This document shows positions 13,807 through 20,811 of a DNA stretch of 20,840 nt, piece by piece. Position 1 is the stretch's first letter. Each line of letters opens with the position of its first letter. The position numbers were made by a program, and so were the translations under genes. The DNA comes from an uncultured Eubacteriales bacterium (GTDB lineage Bacteria > Bacillota > Clostridia > Oscillospirales > Acutalibacteraceae): the NCBI GenBank assembly GCA_934486755.1, contig CAKSQT010000029.1, positions 1-20,840 on the forward strand, written 5' to 3'. The notes beneath the pieces were generated by a model. It did no database searches, was not told the origin of the DNA, and saw only the letters and a program-made list of their open reading frames with translations.

Positions 13807-15087
13807 ATGAATATGAACACTCCGCTTGCCGACAGACTGCGCCCTACCTCTGTTGACGAGGTTGCGGGTCAGCGGCACCTGCTTGCAAAGGGCAGGGTTT
13901 TAAGAAAAATAATAGAATCGGGAGATATACCCAACCTTATATTTTACGGACCGTCGGGCGTGGGGAAGACTACCGTTGCGCGCATTATAGCCAACAGCAG
14001 CGGCAAAAAGCTGTGCTATCTGAACGCTACGACCGCCTCAACCGCCGATATAAAGGACATTGTCGCTTCAATAGGCACTATTGAGTGCAGCGGCGGAATA
14101 CTGCTCTATCTTGACGAAATACAGTACTTTAACAAAAAGCAACAGCAGATTTTGCTTTCATATATAGAAAACGGCGATATAACGCTGATAGCCTCCACCA
14201 CCGAAAACCCCTATTTTTACGTGTATAACGCTATTTTAAGCCGTTCTACCGTGTTTGAGTTTAAAACGCTTGAAGTGCAGGACATTGTTTCGGTCTTAAA
14301 GCGCGCGGTTGCGCTTGAAAGCCGCGAAACGGGCAAAACTATTGAAATAAGCGATGAAAGCATATCAAAAATGGCAAGAGCGGCGGCGGGCGACGTCAGG
14401 CGTTCTTTGAATATGCTTGAACTCTGCCTGCTCACCGCCGAGCAGGGCGACAAAACGGTTATCGGCGACGATATTACCGAGCAGATATTGGCAGGCAACG
14501 CCGTAAGATACGACCGCGAGGGCGACGAGCATTACGATATAGTATCGGCGTATCAGAAATCTATGCGCGGTTCCGACCCCGACGCTGCGATTTATTACCT
14601 TGCGCGCCTGCTTGCCGCGGGCGATCTGCCGAGCGCCTGCCGAAGGCTGCTCGTTTGCGCCAATGAGGACGTCGGACTTGCGTATCCGCAGGTAATACCG
14701 ATAGTAAAGGCGGCGGTGGACACGGCTATGACTGTGGGTCTGCCCGAGGCGCGAATACCTCTTGCGAATGCGGTTATTTTAGTTGCAACCTCGCCGAAAT
14801 CCAACTCCTCCTGCTGTGCGATTGACGAGGCTCTGGCAGATGTCGAAAAAGGGAATACGGGCAACATTCCGCGCCATCTGCAAAACAAGCACTTTGACGG
14901 GGAGGACGCTGAAATAAAGGGTCAGCACTACAAATATCCCCACAGCTATCCCCGACATTATGTAAACCAACAGTATCTCCCGAACGAGCTTAAAAACCGC
15001 AGATACTATGAGTACGGCGACAATAAGAGCGAACAGCGGTTTAAGGAATATTGGGACATAATAAAAAAGAACGGAGATAATGTATGA
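13807..15087 (+). CDS. rarA: Replication-associated recombination ATPase RarA (MgsA)
   Basis: RarA is an AAA+ protein related to clamp loaders that acts at stalled forks. The 426 residues have Walker A GPSGVGKT (48-55), Walker B LLYLDEIQ (99-106), the sensor segment ASTTENPYF (129-137) and SRSTVFEF (145-152) with the arginine finger. The C-terminal oligomerisation domain ends in a typical YPHSYPRHYVNQQYLP segment. Two ATGs are in frame; the second (13813) is better spaced, 9 bases, from AAGGGA than the first, 3 bases, so the true start may be 13813. Its TGA overlaps the next gene's ATG (ATGA), making rarA the first gene of an operon with two PH-domain membrane proteins. Confidence 0.94.
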   Translation: MNMNTPLADRLRPTSVDEVAGQRHLLAKGRVLRKIIESGDIPNLIFYGPSGVGKTTVARIIANSSGKKLCYLNATTASTADIKDIVASIGTIECSGGILLYLDEIQYFNKKQQQILLSYIENGDITLIASTTENPYFYVYNAILSRSTVFEFKTLEVQDIVSVLKRAVALESRETGKTIEISDESISKMARAAAGDVRRSLNMLELCLLTAEQGDKTVIGDDITEQILAGNAVRYDREGDEHYDIVSAYQKSMRGSDPDAAIYYLARLLAAGDLPSACRRLLVCANEDVGLAYPQVIPIVKAAVDTAMTVGLPEARIPLANAVILVATSPKSNSSCCAIDEALADVEKGNTGNIPRHLQNKHFDGEDAEIKGQHYKYPHSYPRHYVNQQYLPNELKNRRYYEYGDNKSEQRFKEYWDIIKKNGDNV

Positions 15088-15509
15088 GATACGGTCTGCC
15101 GAAAAAAACTCAATATCTGTGGCAGCTGCGCGTCGGTATGGTTTCGGTGGTTCTGCTTGCGGCTATATCCTTTCTCTGCTTTGCTTCGCCGTGGTTTTTA
15201 CTGCTCACCGCAGTATTTGCCCTTATCTTCGGGGTTCTGATATTCTGGTATGTACCTAAATACCTGAAAAGCTACTTAATAGAGCTTCCCGAAGGCTCAA
15301 TTATAATCAACCGCGGCGTTTTCATTAAGGTCAGCCACATTATGCCTTATTCAAGGCTTGTATACTGCGAGAGCTTTTCAACCCCGCTTGCAAAGGCTTT
15401 CGGGCTTTCGGCGGTCACCCTTAAAGCGGCGCGCAGTCTGCTTGTGATACCCGAACTGCCGAAAACGGAAATAGAACGGCTCATAGGCTCGATAACGGAG
15501 GGCGATTAA
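15084..15509 (+). CDS. PH-domain (bPH2/DUF304) membrane protein, YdbS-like
   Basis: The 141 residues have two membrane segments (about 15-34 and 36-56) followed by a bacterial PH-like domain: YLIELPEGSIIINRGVFIKVSHIMPYSRL (64-92), then FGLSAVTLKAA (106-116). This is the layout of YdbS, the shorter member of the YdbS-YdbT pair, which in Bacillus has been linked to resistance against an antimicrobial made by another species. The start overlaps the rarA stop by four bases. The partner follows with no gap. The membrane position and pairing are clear; the biological role here is inferred only from the family. Confidence 0.85.
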   Translation: MRYGLPKKTQYLWQLRVGMVSVVLLAAISFLCFASPWFLLLTAVFALIFGVLIFWYVPKYLKSYLIELPEGSIIINRGVFIKVSHIMPYSRLVYCESFSTPLAKAFGLSAVTLKAARSLLVIPELPKTEIERLIGSITEGD

Positions 15510-16943
15510 GTGAAGAAAACCTACCGCGCGCACCCCTTGATGATACTTATGCTTTTAAAGCCGTTTTTGTTTGTGCTGATAATCCCCGTTTTAAAGGGCG
15601 TGGTGCAGTATATCATAAGCCGCAGAATAAGCGGAATAATAAGCCTTGAAGTGCTGGCATTTTCGGTGATACTCGCTATCGCCGCTCTGAAATGCCGCGC
15701 TTTTCGCCTTACCGTTTCGGGCGATGTGCTGACGGTTAAAAGCGGACTGTTCTTTGTCCGCAAAGCGGTTATAAACATTTCGCGCCTTTCGAGCGTTCAA
15801 ACCCTTAAAGACCCGATAGACACGCTTTTCGGCTCGGTCACGTACCGCGTAAACACCGAGGCTGGCGCAAAAGGCAAGGCAGATTTTGAATTTAAGCTGA
15901 AAACGGCGGACAGCGAGGAGCTTTCCCGCCTTTTATACGGTGAAAAGGCGCAGACAATCCTTAAATTCCCCGTTTGGAAGCTGGCGGTTATGGCGGCTAC
16001 TACCTCGTCCGCTCTGTCGGGAATAATTTTCAGCGTTCCCATAATCAACAAAACAGGTAAATTGCTCGGCGTTGCGCTCAGCAGTATGCTGTTTAACGAG
16101 ATAAACACCGTTTCCGAACAGGTGGAAACCTTTTTTCCGCCTGTTGTAAACGCCGCGACCCTGATTTTTCTTTTGGGATATGCGGTGGCGTTTATCCGTT
16201 CGTTTATCAAGTTTATCAACTTCCGAATTTTTCTCAAAGACGATAAATTGGAAATACGTTCGGGGTTTATAGTGAGGCGTCGTACCGAGTTTCGCAAAAA
16301 ATCGGTAAACGACGTCAGAATAGAGCAGACCGCAATAATGCGTATGATAAACCGCTTTTCTATGAAGGTAAGCGTCGGCGGATATGAGGACTCCAAAAAC
16401 GAGGAAGCGATACTCGTACCGTGCGGCCGCCACGGCGATATTAAACGCCAATTTTCACTGTATTTTCCGTTTCTTGTGCAGGACGGGCGGATAATACACG
16501 CAAAGCGCGGCAAAAAAACTCGTTCGCGGTTTTTATATCTGCCTGTCCTCTACACCGCGATAACGGTGCTTGTCTGCACGGCGCTCATACTGTTTTTCCC
16601 ATATTTTGAACGTCTGGTACTCTTTCTGGGTGCGGTTGCGTTGGCGGTTATCGCCTATTATGCCGACCTGTGCCTGTATAACTATCGGTTCGGCAAAATA
16701 AAACTCGGCACCGAAAACGTCTTTGCTCAAAGCTCCAAGCTAATGCGAACCTGTGAAATGTGCTGTTCAAAGGATAAAATAGGGCAGATAAAGCTGATAC
16801 GCTACAAGGCGGACATCAGAAACAACACCTGCAAGGTGGTAATAACAATACGTTCCGAGAGCGCCGACAGTATACGCGTGCGCCATCTTGACTATGACAC
16901 GGTCAAGAGTGAAATATTCGGCTGTTTCGGAATAAAACAATAA
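15510..16943 (+). CDS. Multi-PH-domain membrane protein, YdbT-like
   Basis: The 477 residues hold three bPH2-like domains separated by membrane pairs. Membrane segments are near 12-30, 42-61, 156-176, 212-232, 343-363 and 368-388. PH-like domains lie at about 66-141 (LTVSGDVLTVKSGLFFVRKA), 241-305 (FLKDDKLEIRSGFIVRRR) and 393-470, the last the most divergent. This matches YdbT, the long partner of YdbS. I chose the GTG directly after the ydbS-like stop because GGAGGG is well spaced before it and no ATG precedes the first membrane helix. No terminator is visible; the first parS follows 23 bases after the stop. Confidence 0.85.
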   Translation: MKKTYRAHPLMILMLLKPFLFVLIIPVLKGVVQYIISRRISGIISLEVLAFSVILAIAALKCRAFRLTVSGDVLTVKSGLFFVRKAVINISRLSSVQTLKDPIDTLFGSVTYRVNTEAGAKGKADFEFKLKTADSEELSRLLYGEKAQTILKFPVWKLAVMAATTSSALSGIIFSVPIINKTGKLLGVALSSMLFNEINTVSEQVETFFPPVVNAATLIFLLGYAVAFIRSFIKFINFRIFLKDDKLEIRSGFIVRRRTEFRKKSVNDVRIEQTAIMRMINRFSMKVSVGGYEDSKNEEAILVPCGRHGDIKRQFSLYFPFLVQDGRIIHAKRGKKTRSRFLYLPVLYTAITVLVCTALILFFPYFERLVLFLGAVALAVIAYYADLCLYNYRFGKIKLGTENVFAQSSKLMRTCEMCCSKDKIGQIKLIRYKADIRNNTCKVVITIRSESADSIRVRHLDYDTVKSEIFGCFGIKQ

Positions 16944-16966
16944 AATCCGCGCATACTACCGTTGAA

Positions 16967-16982
16967 TGTTTCACGTGAAACA
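16967..16982. other. parS: parS centromere site 1
   Basis: TGTTTCACGTGAAACA is a perfect 16-bp palindrome and an exact match to the conserved bacterial parS motif bound by ParB/Spo0J. The symmetry extends by one base on each side (16966-16983). It lies between TTGAAT (16962-16967) and AATATT (16985-16990), a weak promoter-like pair with 17-base spacing in front of spoVAE, so bound Spo0J could occlude it. Confidence 0.97.
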
Positions 16983-17006
16983 TAAATATTAAAGACGGTG
17001 ATATGT

Positions 17007-17375
17007 GTGGATTTGTTTTTAGATTGCTTAAAAGCCTTTTTCGTTGGAGGATTTATTTGCCTTGTCGGTCAAATACTGATAGATTTCACCAAGCTCACCC
17101 CCGCAAGGATACTTGTGAGCTACGTTGTCGCAGGCGTGGTACTCACGGCAATAGGTGTTTATCAGCCTTTGGTCGATTTTGCGGGAGCGGGTGCGACCGT
17201 TCCGCTGACGGGCTTCGGATACAGTCTTGCGACGGGCGTTAAAGAAGCGGTTGAAAAATACGGTATTGTGGGTGCGCTTGCAGGTGGACTAACCGCGACT
17301 TCGGCGGGAATAGCGGCTTCGGTCTTCTTCGGATATATTATGGCGTTGCTTTTCAAACCAGGCGACAAAACCTAA
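17007..17375 (+). CDS. spoVAE: Stage V sporulation protein AE (SpoVAE/SpoVAEb)
   Basis: SpoVA proteins form the inner-membrane channel that takes up dipicolinic acid into the forespore and releases it at germination. This protein has 122 residues from GTG 17007 (MDLFLDCLKAFFVGGFICLVGQ). It carries the family blocks LIDFTKLTPARILVSYVVAG and DFAGAGATVPLTGFGYSLA and ends GYIMALLFKPGDK. GTG 17007 was preferred over GTG 16998 because GGTGAT (16997-17002) then serves as ribosome-binding sequence, though spacing is short. It stands alone: spoVAC and spoVAD, its usual neighbours, are not in the window. It is flanked by two parS sites and ends at a strong terminator. Forespore expression is expected from the family, but no good sigma-G promoter was found. 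Confidence 0.9.
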   Translation: MDLFLDCLKAFFVGGFICLVGQILIDFTKLTPARILVSYVVAGVVLTAIGVYQPLVDFAGAGATVPLTGFGYSLATGVKEAVEKYGIVGALAGGLTATSAGIAASVFFGYIMALLFKPGDKT

Positions 17376-17385
17376 CAATTAAAAA

Positions 17386-17428
17386 AATAGACAATTATGC
17401 ATTTTCGTTATCTGCATAATTGTCTATT
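17386..17428 (+). terminator. Terminator after spoVAE
   Basis: AATAGACAATTATGCA (17386-17401) and TGCATAATTGTCTATT (17413-17428) make a perfect 16-bp stem with an 11-base loop, followed by TACTTTTT. Confidence 0.9.
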
Positions 17429-17455
17429 TACTTTTTATGCGTATGCTGATATAAT
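17427..17455 (+). promoter_or_regulatory. Extended -10 promoter of soj-spo0J
   Basis: TATAAT (17450-17455) is preceded by TGA, giving the extended -10 TGn, and by TTTACT (17427-17432) at 17-base spacing. The start near 17462 would give a 5' untranslated region of about 126 bases containing a hairpin and parS site 2. Confidence 0.75.
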
Positions 17456-17494
17456 GATTAGGCGTGACGAGGTCAATCCTTGTCGCGCCTAATC
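17456..17494 (+). promoter_or_regulatory. Hairpin at the 5' end of the soj leader
   Basis: 17456-17472 pairs with 17478-17494 over 17 positions (15 Watson-Crick, 2 G-U) around a five-base loop TCAAT; the outer part is GATTAGGCG / CGCCTAATC. It is followed by AAGTTTTAAAA, so it could be an attenuator, a weak terminator or a 5' stabiliser. Confidence 0.65.
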
Positions 17495-17505
17495 AAGTTT
17501 TAAAA

Positions 17506-17521
17506 TGTTTCACGTGAAACA
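17506..17521. other. parS: parS centromere site 2
   Basis: A second TGTTTCACGTGAAACA, identical to the first. The palindrome extends to 20 bases (17504-17523). It lies in the leader of soj, 539 bases from site 1 and 66 bases before the soj ATG. Confidence 0.97.
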
Positions 17522-17587
17522 TTCCCTATACATTTATATTATATATAATATATATTAATATATCATATTATATAGGAGGCTCTGTCA

Positions 17588-18364
17588 ATGGGTAAGATAA
17601 TTTCTATCGTCAACCAAAAGGGCGGCGTAGGAAAAACCACTACCGCAATAAATCTCGCGGCGGCAATAGGTATGGCGGGTAAAAAAGTCCTGCTTGTCGA
17701 CGCTGATCCGCAGGGAAATTCAACAAGCGGCTTCGGAATAAACAAAAAGGACGTTAAAACGACCCTTTACGAACTGCTTGTCGGCGGCGGAAAGGCGGAA
17801 GACGCCACAATCAAGACGGAATTTAAAAACGTTTCAGTAATCCCCTCGTCTATGGATCTTGCCGCGGCGGAGGTCGACCTTATCAATATGGAGCATCGCG
17901 AGGCTCAGCTTAAAATGGTTTTGGCGGGTCAGCGCGAGAATTACGATTACATATTTATCGACTGCCCTCCGTCGCTCGGACTGATAACTATAAATTCGCT
18001 CAACGCAAGCGATACCGTGCTTGTGCCGATTCAGTGCGAATATTTCGCGTTGGAGGGACTTTCCCAGCTTATGGCGTCGGTAAGGCAGGTCAAAAGGCTC
18101 TACAACCCGACGGTTGAGATTGAGGGAATAGTGCTGACAATGTATGACGGCAGGCTTAATCTCACGGGTCAGGTTGTGTCGGAAATTAAGAAATATTTTG
18201 CGGACAAGCTCTACAAAACGGTTATACCGCGCGCCGTAAGGCTTTCCGAGGCTCCGAGTTACGGTATGCCGATACAGTATTACGATAAGCGCTCAAAGGG
18301 CAGCGACGCATACAACAGTCTTGCCAAGGAATTTTTAAAGCGCAATAAAAGAGGGGGATTTTAA
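17588..18364 (+). CDS. soj: Chromosome partitioning ATPase Soj (ParA)
   Basis: Soj is the Walker ATPase that binds DNA cooperatively in its ATP dimer form, moves origins with Spo0J and, in Bacillus, modulates DnaA. The 258 residues open with the deviant Walker A KGGVGKTT (11-18), whose first Lys11 is the signature lysine. VLLVDADPQGN and YIFIDCPPSLG supply the other nucleotide-contact motifs. AGGAGG (17574-17579) is 8 bases before the ATG. Three bases separate it from spo0J. The parS site in its leader makes autoregulation by Spo0J plausible. Confidence 0.96.
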   Translation: MGKIISIVNQKGGVGKTTTAINLAAAIGMAGKKVLLVDADPQGNSTSGFGINKKDVKTTLYELLVGGGKAEDATIKTEFKNVSVIPSSMDLAAAEVDLINMEHREAQLKMVLAGQRENYDYIFIDCPPSLGLITINSLNASDTVLVPIQCEYFALEGLSQLMASVRQVKRLYNPTVEIEGIVLTMYDGRLNLTGQVVSEIKKYFADKLYKTVIPRAVRLSEAPSYGMPIQYYDKRSKGSDAYNSLAKEFLKRNKRGGF

Positions 18365-18367
18365 AAA

Positions 18368-19213
18368 ATGGCAGTAAAAAAAGGCGGTCTCGGCAGGGGA
18401 CTGGAATCACTCTTTAATGAAAACGCTACCGAAAACAACGGTACGGTGACCGTAAAACTTAACGATATAGAGCCCAACAGGGAACAGCCGCGTAAAAATT
18501 TTGACGACGAGGCGCTTTCCGAGCTTGCGGACAGCATTTCAAAGCACGGTCTTTTACAGCCGATAATCGTAAGACCTCTTGCGAACGGCAGATATAAGAT
18601 AATCGCGGGCGAACGCCGCTGGCGCGCCTGCCGCATAGCCGAGCTTAACGAGGTTCCCGTAATCGTCAGGGAAATGGACGATTTGGAACTTATGGAGGTG
18701 GCTCTCATAGAGAATTTACAGCGCGAGGACCTCAATTCCGTTGAAGAAGCGCTCGGATATAAGTCGCTCATAGATAATTTTGGGCTGACCCAGGAAAAGG
18801 TCGCCGAGCGTATGGGAAAGTCGCGCAGTGCGGTAACTAACGCTCTCCGTTTGCTCAATCTTGACGACGCCGAGCTTGAAGCGCTCAGAATAGGGAGCAT
18901 ATCGGCGGGTCACGCGCGCGCCCTGCTTGCCTGCGACGACCGCGAAAAGCGTCAGCGTATGCTTATGGCGGCGGTGAACGGCGCCTCGGTGCGCGAGCTT
19001 GAAAAAATGGCTCAGCAGAAAACGGCTGAAAAGCCGAAAAAAGCACCCGTCAGAAACAATTTTTACAGCGAGGTGGAACTTTCGCTCAAAAGCGAATTGC
19101 ACCGCAGAGTACGTATAAACCCCAGCGGCAAGGGCAAAGGAACAATAACCGTTGAGTTTTTCAGCGATGAAGAATTAAAGGACTTTGCCGAAAGGCTTGC
19201 AGAAAAAAATTAA
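18368..19213 (+). CDS. spo0J: Chromosome partitioning protein Spo0J (ParB)
   Basis: Spo0J binds parS, uses CTP to slide as a clamp, recruits SMC and stimulates Soj. The 281 residues begin with the Soj-activating peptide KKGGLGRGLESLF (4-16). The CTP-binding ParB/Srx fold carries GERRWRA (81-87) and ENLQRE (115-120). The parS-binding helix-turn-helix is around residues 140-162 (LTQEKVAERMGKSRSAVTNA). The C-terminal dimer domain ends in EELKDFAERLAEKN. Strong AGAGGGGG ribosome-binding sequence. An imperfect hairpin with one bulge (19215-19237, GTGCG/CGCAC foot) follows the stop without a U tract, so read-through into the transporter gene is possible. Confidence 0.96.
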   Translation: MAVKKGGLGRGLESLFNENATENNGTVTVKLNDIEPNREQPRKNFDDEALSELADSISKHGLLQPIIVRPLANGRYKIIAGERRWRACRIAELNEVPVIVREMDDLELMEVALIENLQREDLNSVEEALGYKSLIDNFGLTQEKVAERMGKSRSAVTNALRLLNLDDAELEALRIGSISAGHARALLACDDREKRQRMLMAAVNGASVRELEKMAQQKTAEKPKKAPVRNNFYSEVELSLKSELHRRVRINPSGKGKGTITVEFFSDEELKDFAERLAEKN

Positions 19214-19254
19214 AGTGCGCAGTGTAATCTGCCGCACAGTGGGAGAAAAAATAA

Positions 19255-20163
19255 ATGTGGTTTATACTTTCGTTAATAACAATAATGTTTTGGGGCGGCT
19301 CCGACCTCTTTTCTAAAATCGGTTCAAATTCGGACGATAAATACAGTCATTGGAAAATAGTTGTCGCCGTCGGCACGGTTATGGGAATACACGCGACCGT
19401 CGAACTGCTCACAGGCACCAAATTCGACCCTATGGACTTTGTTCGGTACTCGCCCGCGATAATCTGCTACGTTTCGTCGATGATACTCGGATATGTCGGA
19501 TTGCGATACATAATGCTGTCGGTCTCGTCGCCGATATGCAATTCCTCGGGCGCGGTTGCCTGCATACTCTGCCTTTTGTTCCTGCGCCAGATGCCCGATG
19601 TGTTAAGCTGGCTCGGAATAATACTCGTCTGCGTGGGCGTTGTCGGACTTGCTTTTGTTGAGAAAAAATACGATACCGAAGCCGCCGAGCTTGCCGCAAA
19701 AGCGGAAAACAAACGCTTTAAATCAGGCTTTATCGCCGTGTTCTTCCCGATATTCTACTGTATTTTGGACGGACTCGGCACATTCGCCGACGCTATCCTG
19801 CTCGATAAAGGCTACGTAAACGAGGGCTCAGCAAACATTGCATACGAGTATACATTTTTGGCAATGGCGATAATATCGTTTATATATGTATACATAATAA
19901 AGAAACAAAAGCCGTGCTTCAAGAAAGATTTCCCGAAGTGGCTCGGTGCGGGATGTGAAACCGCGGGTCAGTTCGCCTATATATACGCGATAGGCGACAA
20001 CCCCACCGTTGCGGCGCCTATGATATCGGCTTACTGCGTATTTTCGGTTCTGCTCTCGCGAATTTTCTTAAAGGAAAAGTTAAGATTTAAGCATTACCTT
20101 ATAATTTTTACGGTCTTCGCGGGAATTATCCTTATGGGCGTTTCCGAAGGACTTGCAGAATAA
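19255..20163 (+). CDS. DMT-superfamily (EamA-like) transporter
   Basis: The 302 residues make about ten membrane segments in two EamA-like halves (about 1-130 and 155-298), beginning MWFILSLITIMFWGGSDLFSKIG. The pattern FWGGSDLFSKI near the start and FLKEKLRFKHYLIIFTVFAGI near the end are common in drug/metabolite transporter relatives. The loop between halves is charged and Ala/Glu/Lys rich (EKKYDTEAAELAAKAENKRFK). The substrate cannot be read from sequence. GGAG lies 9-10 bases before the ATG. It is 41 bases after spo0J with no clear promoter of its own, and ends at a bidirectional terminator. Confidence 0.85.
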   Translation: MWFILSLITIMFWGGSDLFSKIGSNSDDKYSHWKIVVAVGTVMGIHATVELLTGTKFDPMDFVRYSPAIICYVSSMILGYVGLRYIMLSVSSPICNSSGAVACILCLLFLRQMPDVLSWLGIILVCVGVVGLAFVEKKYDTEAAELAAKAENKRFKSGFIAVFFPIFYCILDGLGTFADAILLDKGYVNEGSANIAYEYTFLAMAIISFIYVYIIKKQKPCFKKDFPKWLGAGCETAGQFAYIYAIGDNPTVAAPMISAYCVFSVLLSRIFLKEKLRFKHYLIIFTVFAGIILMGVSEGLAE

Positions 20164-20168
20164 AAAAT

Positions 20169-20196
20169 CGGCTCTCATCGCTTTGGGTGAGAGCCG
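20169..20196. terminator. Bidirectional terminator between the transporter and the second XRE gene
   Basis: CGGCTCTCA (20169-20177) pairs with TGAGAGCCG (20188-20196), a perfect 9-bp stem. On the minus strand it is followed by ATTTTTTA, a proper U tract, and on the plus strand by TTTGCTGTT. It therefore serves the minus-strand XRE gene best and the transporter second. Confidence 0.85.
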
Positions 20197-20203
20197 TTTG
20201 CTG

Positions 20204-20431
20204 TTACAAGCGGTTGCTTTTGGGATAAGGTTGGGTAACGTCGGTCAACCCCAGAAGATAATCGACGCTTACCTTGTAATATTTCGCGAGCTTTATAAGT
20301 ACATCAGCCGTCAGCGACAGCTTGCCTATTTCATAACTTGAATAGGTCGTCTGGTGAACGCCTAAAACGTCGGCTAATTCCTTTTGGTTTAAATCATTAT
20401 CCTCGCGAAGATCTCTTAAACGATTTTTCAT
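20204..20431 (-). CDS. XRE-family transcriptional regulator
   Basis: The 75 residues from ATG 20431-20429 form a compact Cro/CI-type repressor. The helix-turn-helix is NQKELADVLGVHQTTYSSYE (about 14-33), followed by the usual LIKLAKYYKVSVDYLLGLTD end. That ending is common in small Firmicute and phage-like repressors. A GTG three codons upstream is in frame but lies inside the GAGGTG ribosome-binding site, which is spaced 6 bases from the ATG chosen. It is divergent from the 51-aa zinc-ribbon-like gene, with a palindrome between them, so it is the likely autoregulator of both (inference). Confidence 0.87.
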   Translation of the reverse strand: MKNRLRDLREDNDLNQKELADVLGVHQTTYSSYEIGKLSLTADVLIKLAKYYKVSVDYLLGLTDVTQPYPKSNRL

Positions 20432-20457
20432 TTCAAACACCTCGAAAATATTATGCG

Positions 20458-20476
20458 ATAAGCGAATATCGCTTAT
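20458..20476. promoter_or_regulatory. Palindromic operator candidate between the XRE and zinc-ribbon-like genes
   Basis: ATAAGCGAATATCGCTTAT is a perfect 8-bp inverted repeat around ATA. A further half site, TTAAGCGA (20483-20490), lies inside the spacer of the rightward promoter. Placement at and downstream of the -35 box is that of a repressor site. Confidence 0.7.
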
Positions 20477-20504
20477 TGATTTTTAAGCGAATTTAACTTA
20501 AAAT
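20476..20504 (+). promoter_or_regulatory. Sigma-A promoter of the 51-aa gene
   Basis: TTGATT (20476-20481), 17 bases, TAAAAT (20499-20504). The predicted start near 20511 gives a very short leader with GGTGAT as ribosome-binding sequence. The -35 touches the palindrome that ends at 20476. Confidence 0.65.
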
Positions 20505-20521
20505 GATATATGGTGATGTTT

Positions 20522-20677
20522 ATGAAAAAACTATGCAAAAGCTGCTACGCGCAATCAAAGCCGTTTTATAGGGATTTTTTGGTTAAATATGAAATGTCAA
20601 TAGAAAAATTTGTTTGTGAAAAATGTAGAAAGATAGACAATATAGTGGTTAACGTTCACGTGGAGAGACGCAAATAA
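20522..20677 (+). CDS. 51-aa zinc-ribbon-like hypothetical protein
   Basis: The reading frame runs ATG to TAA for 51 residues: MKKLCKSCYAQSKPFYRDF at the start, and EKFVCEKCRKIDN further on. Two CxxC pairs, Cys5-Cys8 and Cys32-Cys35, are separated by 23 residues, the arrangement of a small treble-clef or ribbon zinc site. The rest is basic with a beta-prone tail (NIVVNVHVERRK). An alternative ATG two codons upstream (20516) is in frame but would overlap the GGTGAT ribosome-binding sequence. I do not recognise a family. Divergent pairing with an XRE regulator suggests they act together. Confidence 0.6.
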   Translation: MKKLCKSCYAQSKPFYRDFLVKYEMSIEKFVCEKCRKIDNIVVNVHVERRK

Positions 20678-20782
20678 AAGTAAAGAATCAGGTTTGTTGC
20701 GCAAAAAGCTACAACATATTGTGTATGGCGGCAGGGTTCGACAACAAGCCGAAAAAAATTCTTAAAAACGCGAAAAAAAGTG

Positions 20783-20811
20783 TTGACAAGAGGGGATAGG
20801 TGTGGTATTAT
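20783..20811 (+). promoter_or_regulatory. Very strong sigma-A promoter with A-tract upstream element, reading out of the window
   Basis: TTGACA (20783-20788, perfect), 17 bases, TATTAT (20806-20811). Upstream lie phased A-rich tracts (20751-20780) like an UP element. The predicted start is near 20818 and the first transcribed bases are purine-rich with AGAGAG. Perfect -35 plus UP element is typical of rRNA operon promoters; the gene itself is beyond the edge. The non-coding stretch 20678-20782 holds nothing else I can support. Confidence 0.8.

Noticed and set aside
13674..13820. 49-codon N-terminal extension of the flippase reading frame
   Set aside because: It covers the divergent promoter and palindrome, lacks family similarity, and the internal ATG at 13673 gives the standard MKKTVFIKNAA start.
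15797..16513. Open frame of 238 codons on the minus strand
   Set aside because: It lies fully opposite the YdbT-like gene, has no recognisable motifs and no ribosome-binding site; it is a shadow frame.
17003..17242. 79-codon frame starting at the ATG after the first parS
   Set aside because: It is out of frame with spoVAE, whose family similarity is clear, and its protein is rich in Arg, Cys and Ser like a shadow frame.
20725..20799. 24-codon frame beginning MAAGFDNKPKK
   Set aside because: Very short, no clear ribosome-binding site, and it overlaps the -35 of the strong promoter. The frame is open upstream to 20653 but lacks a start codon there.
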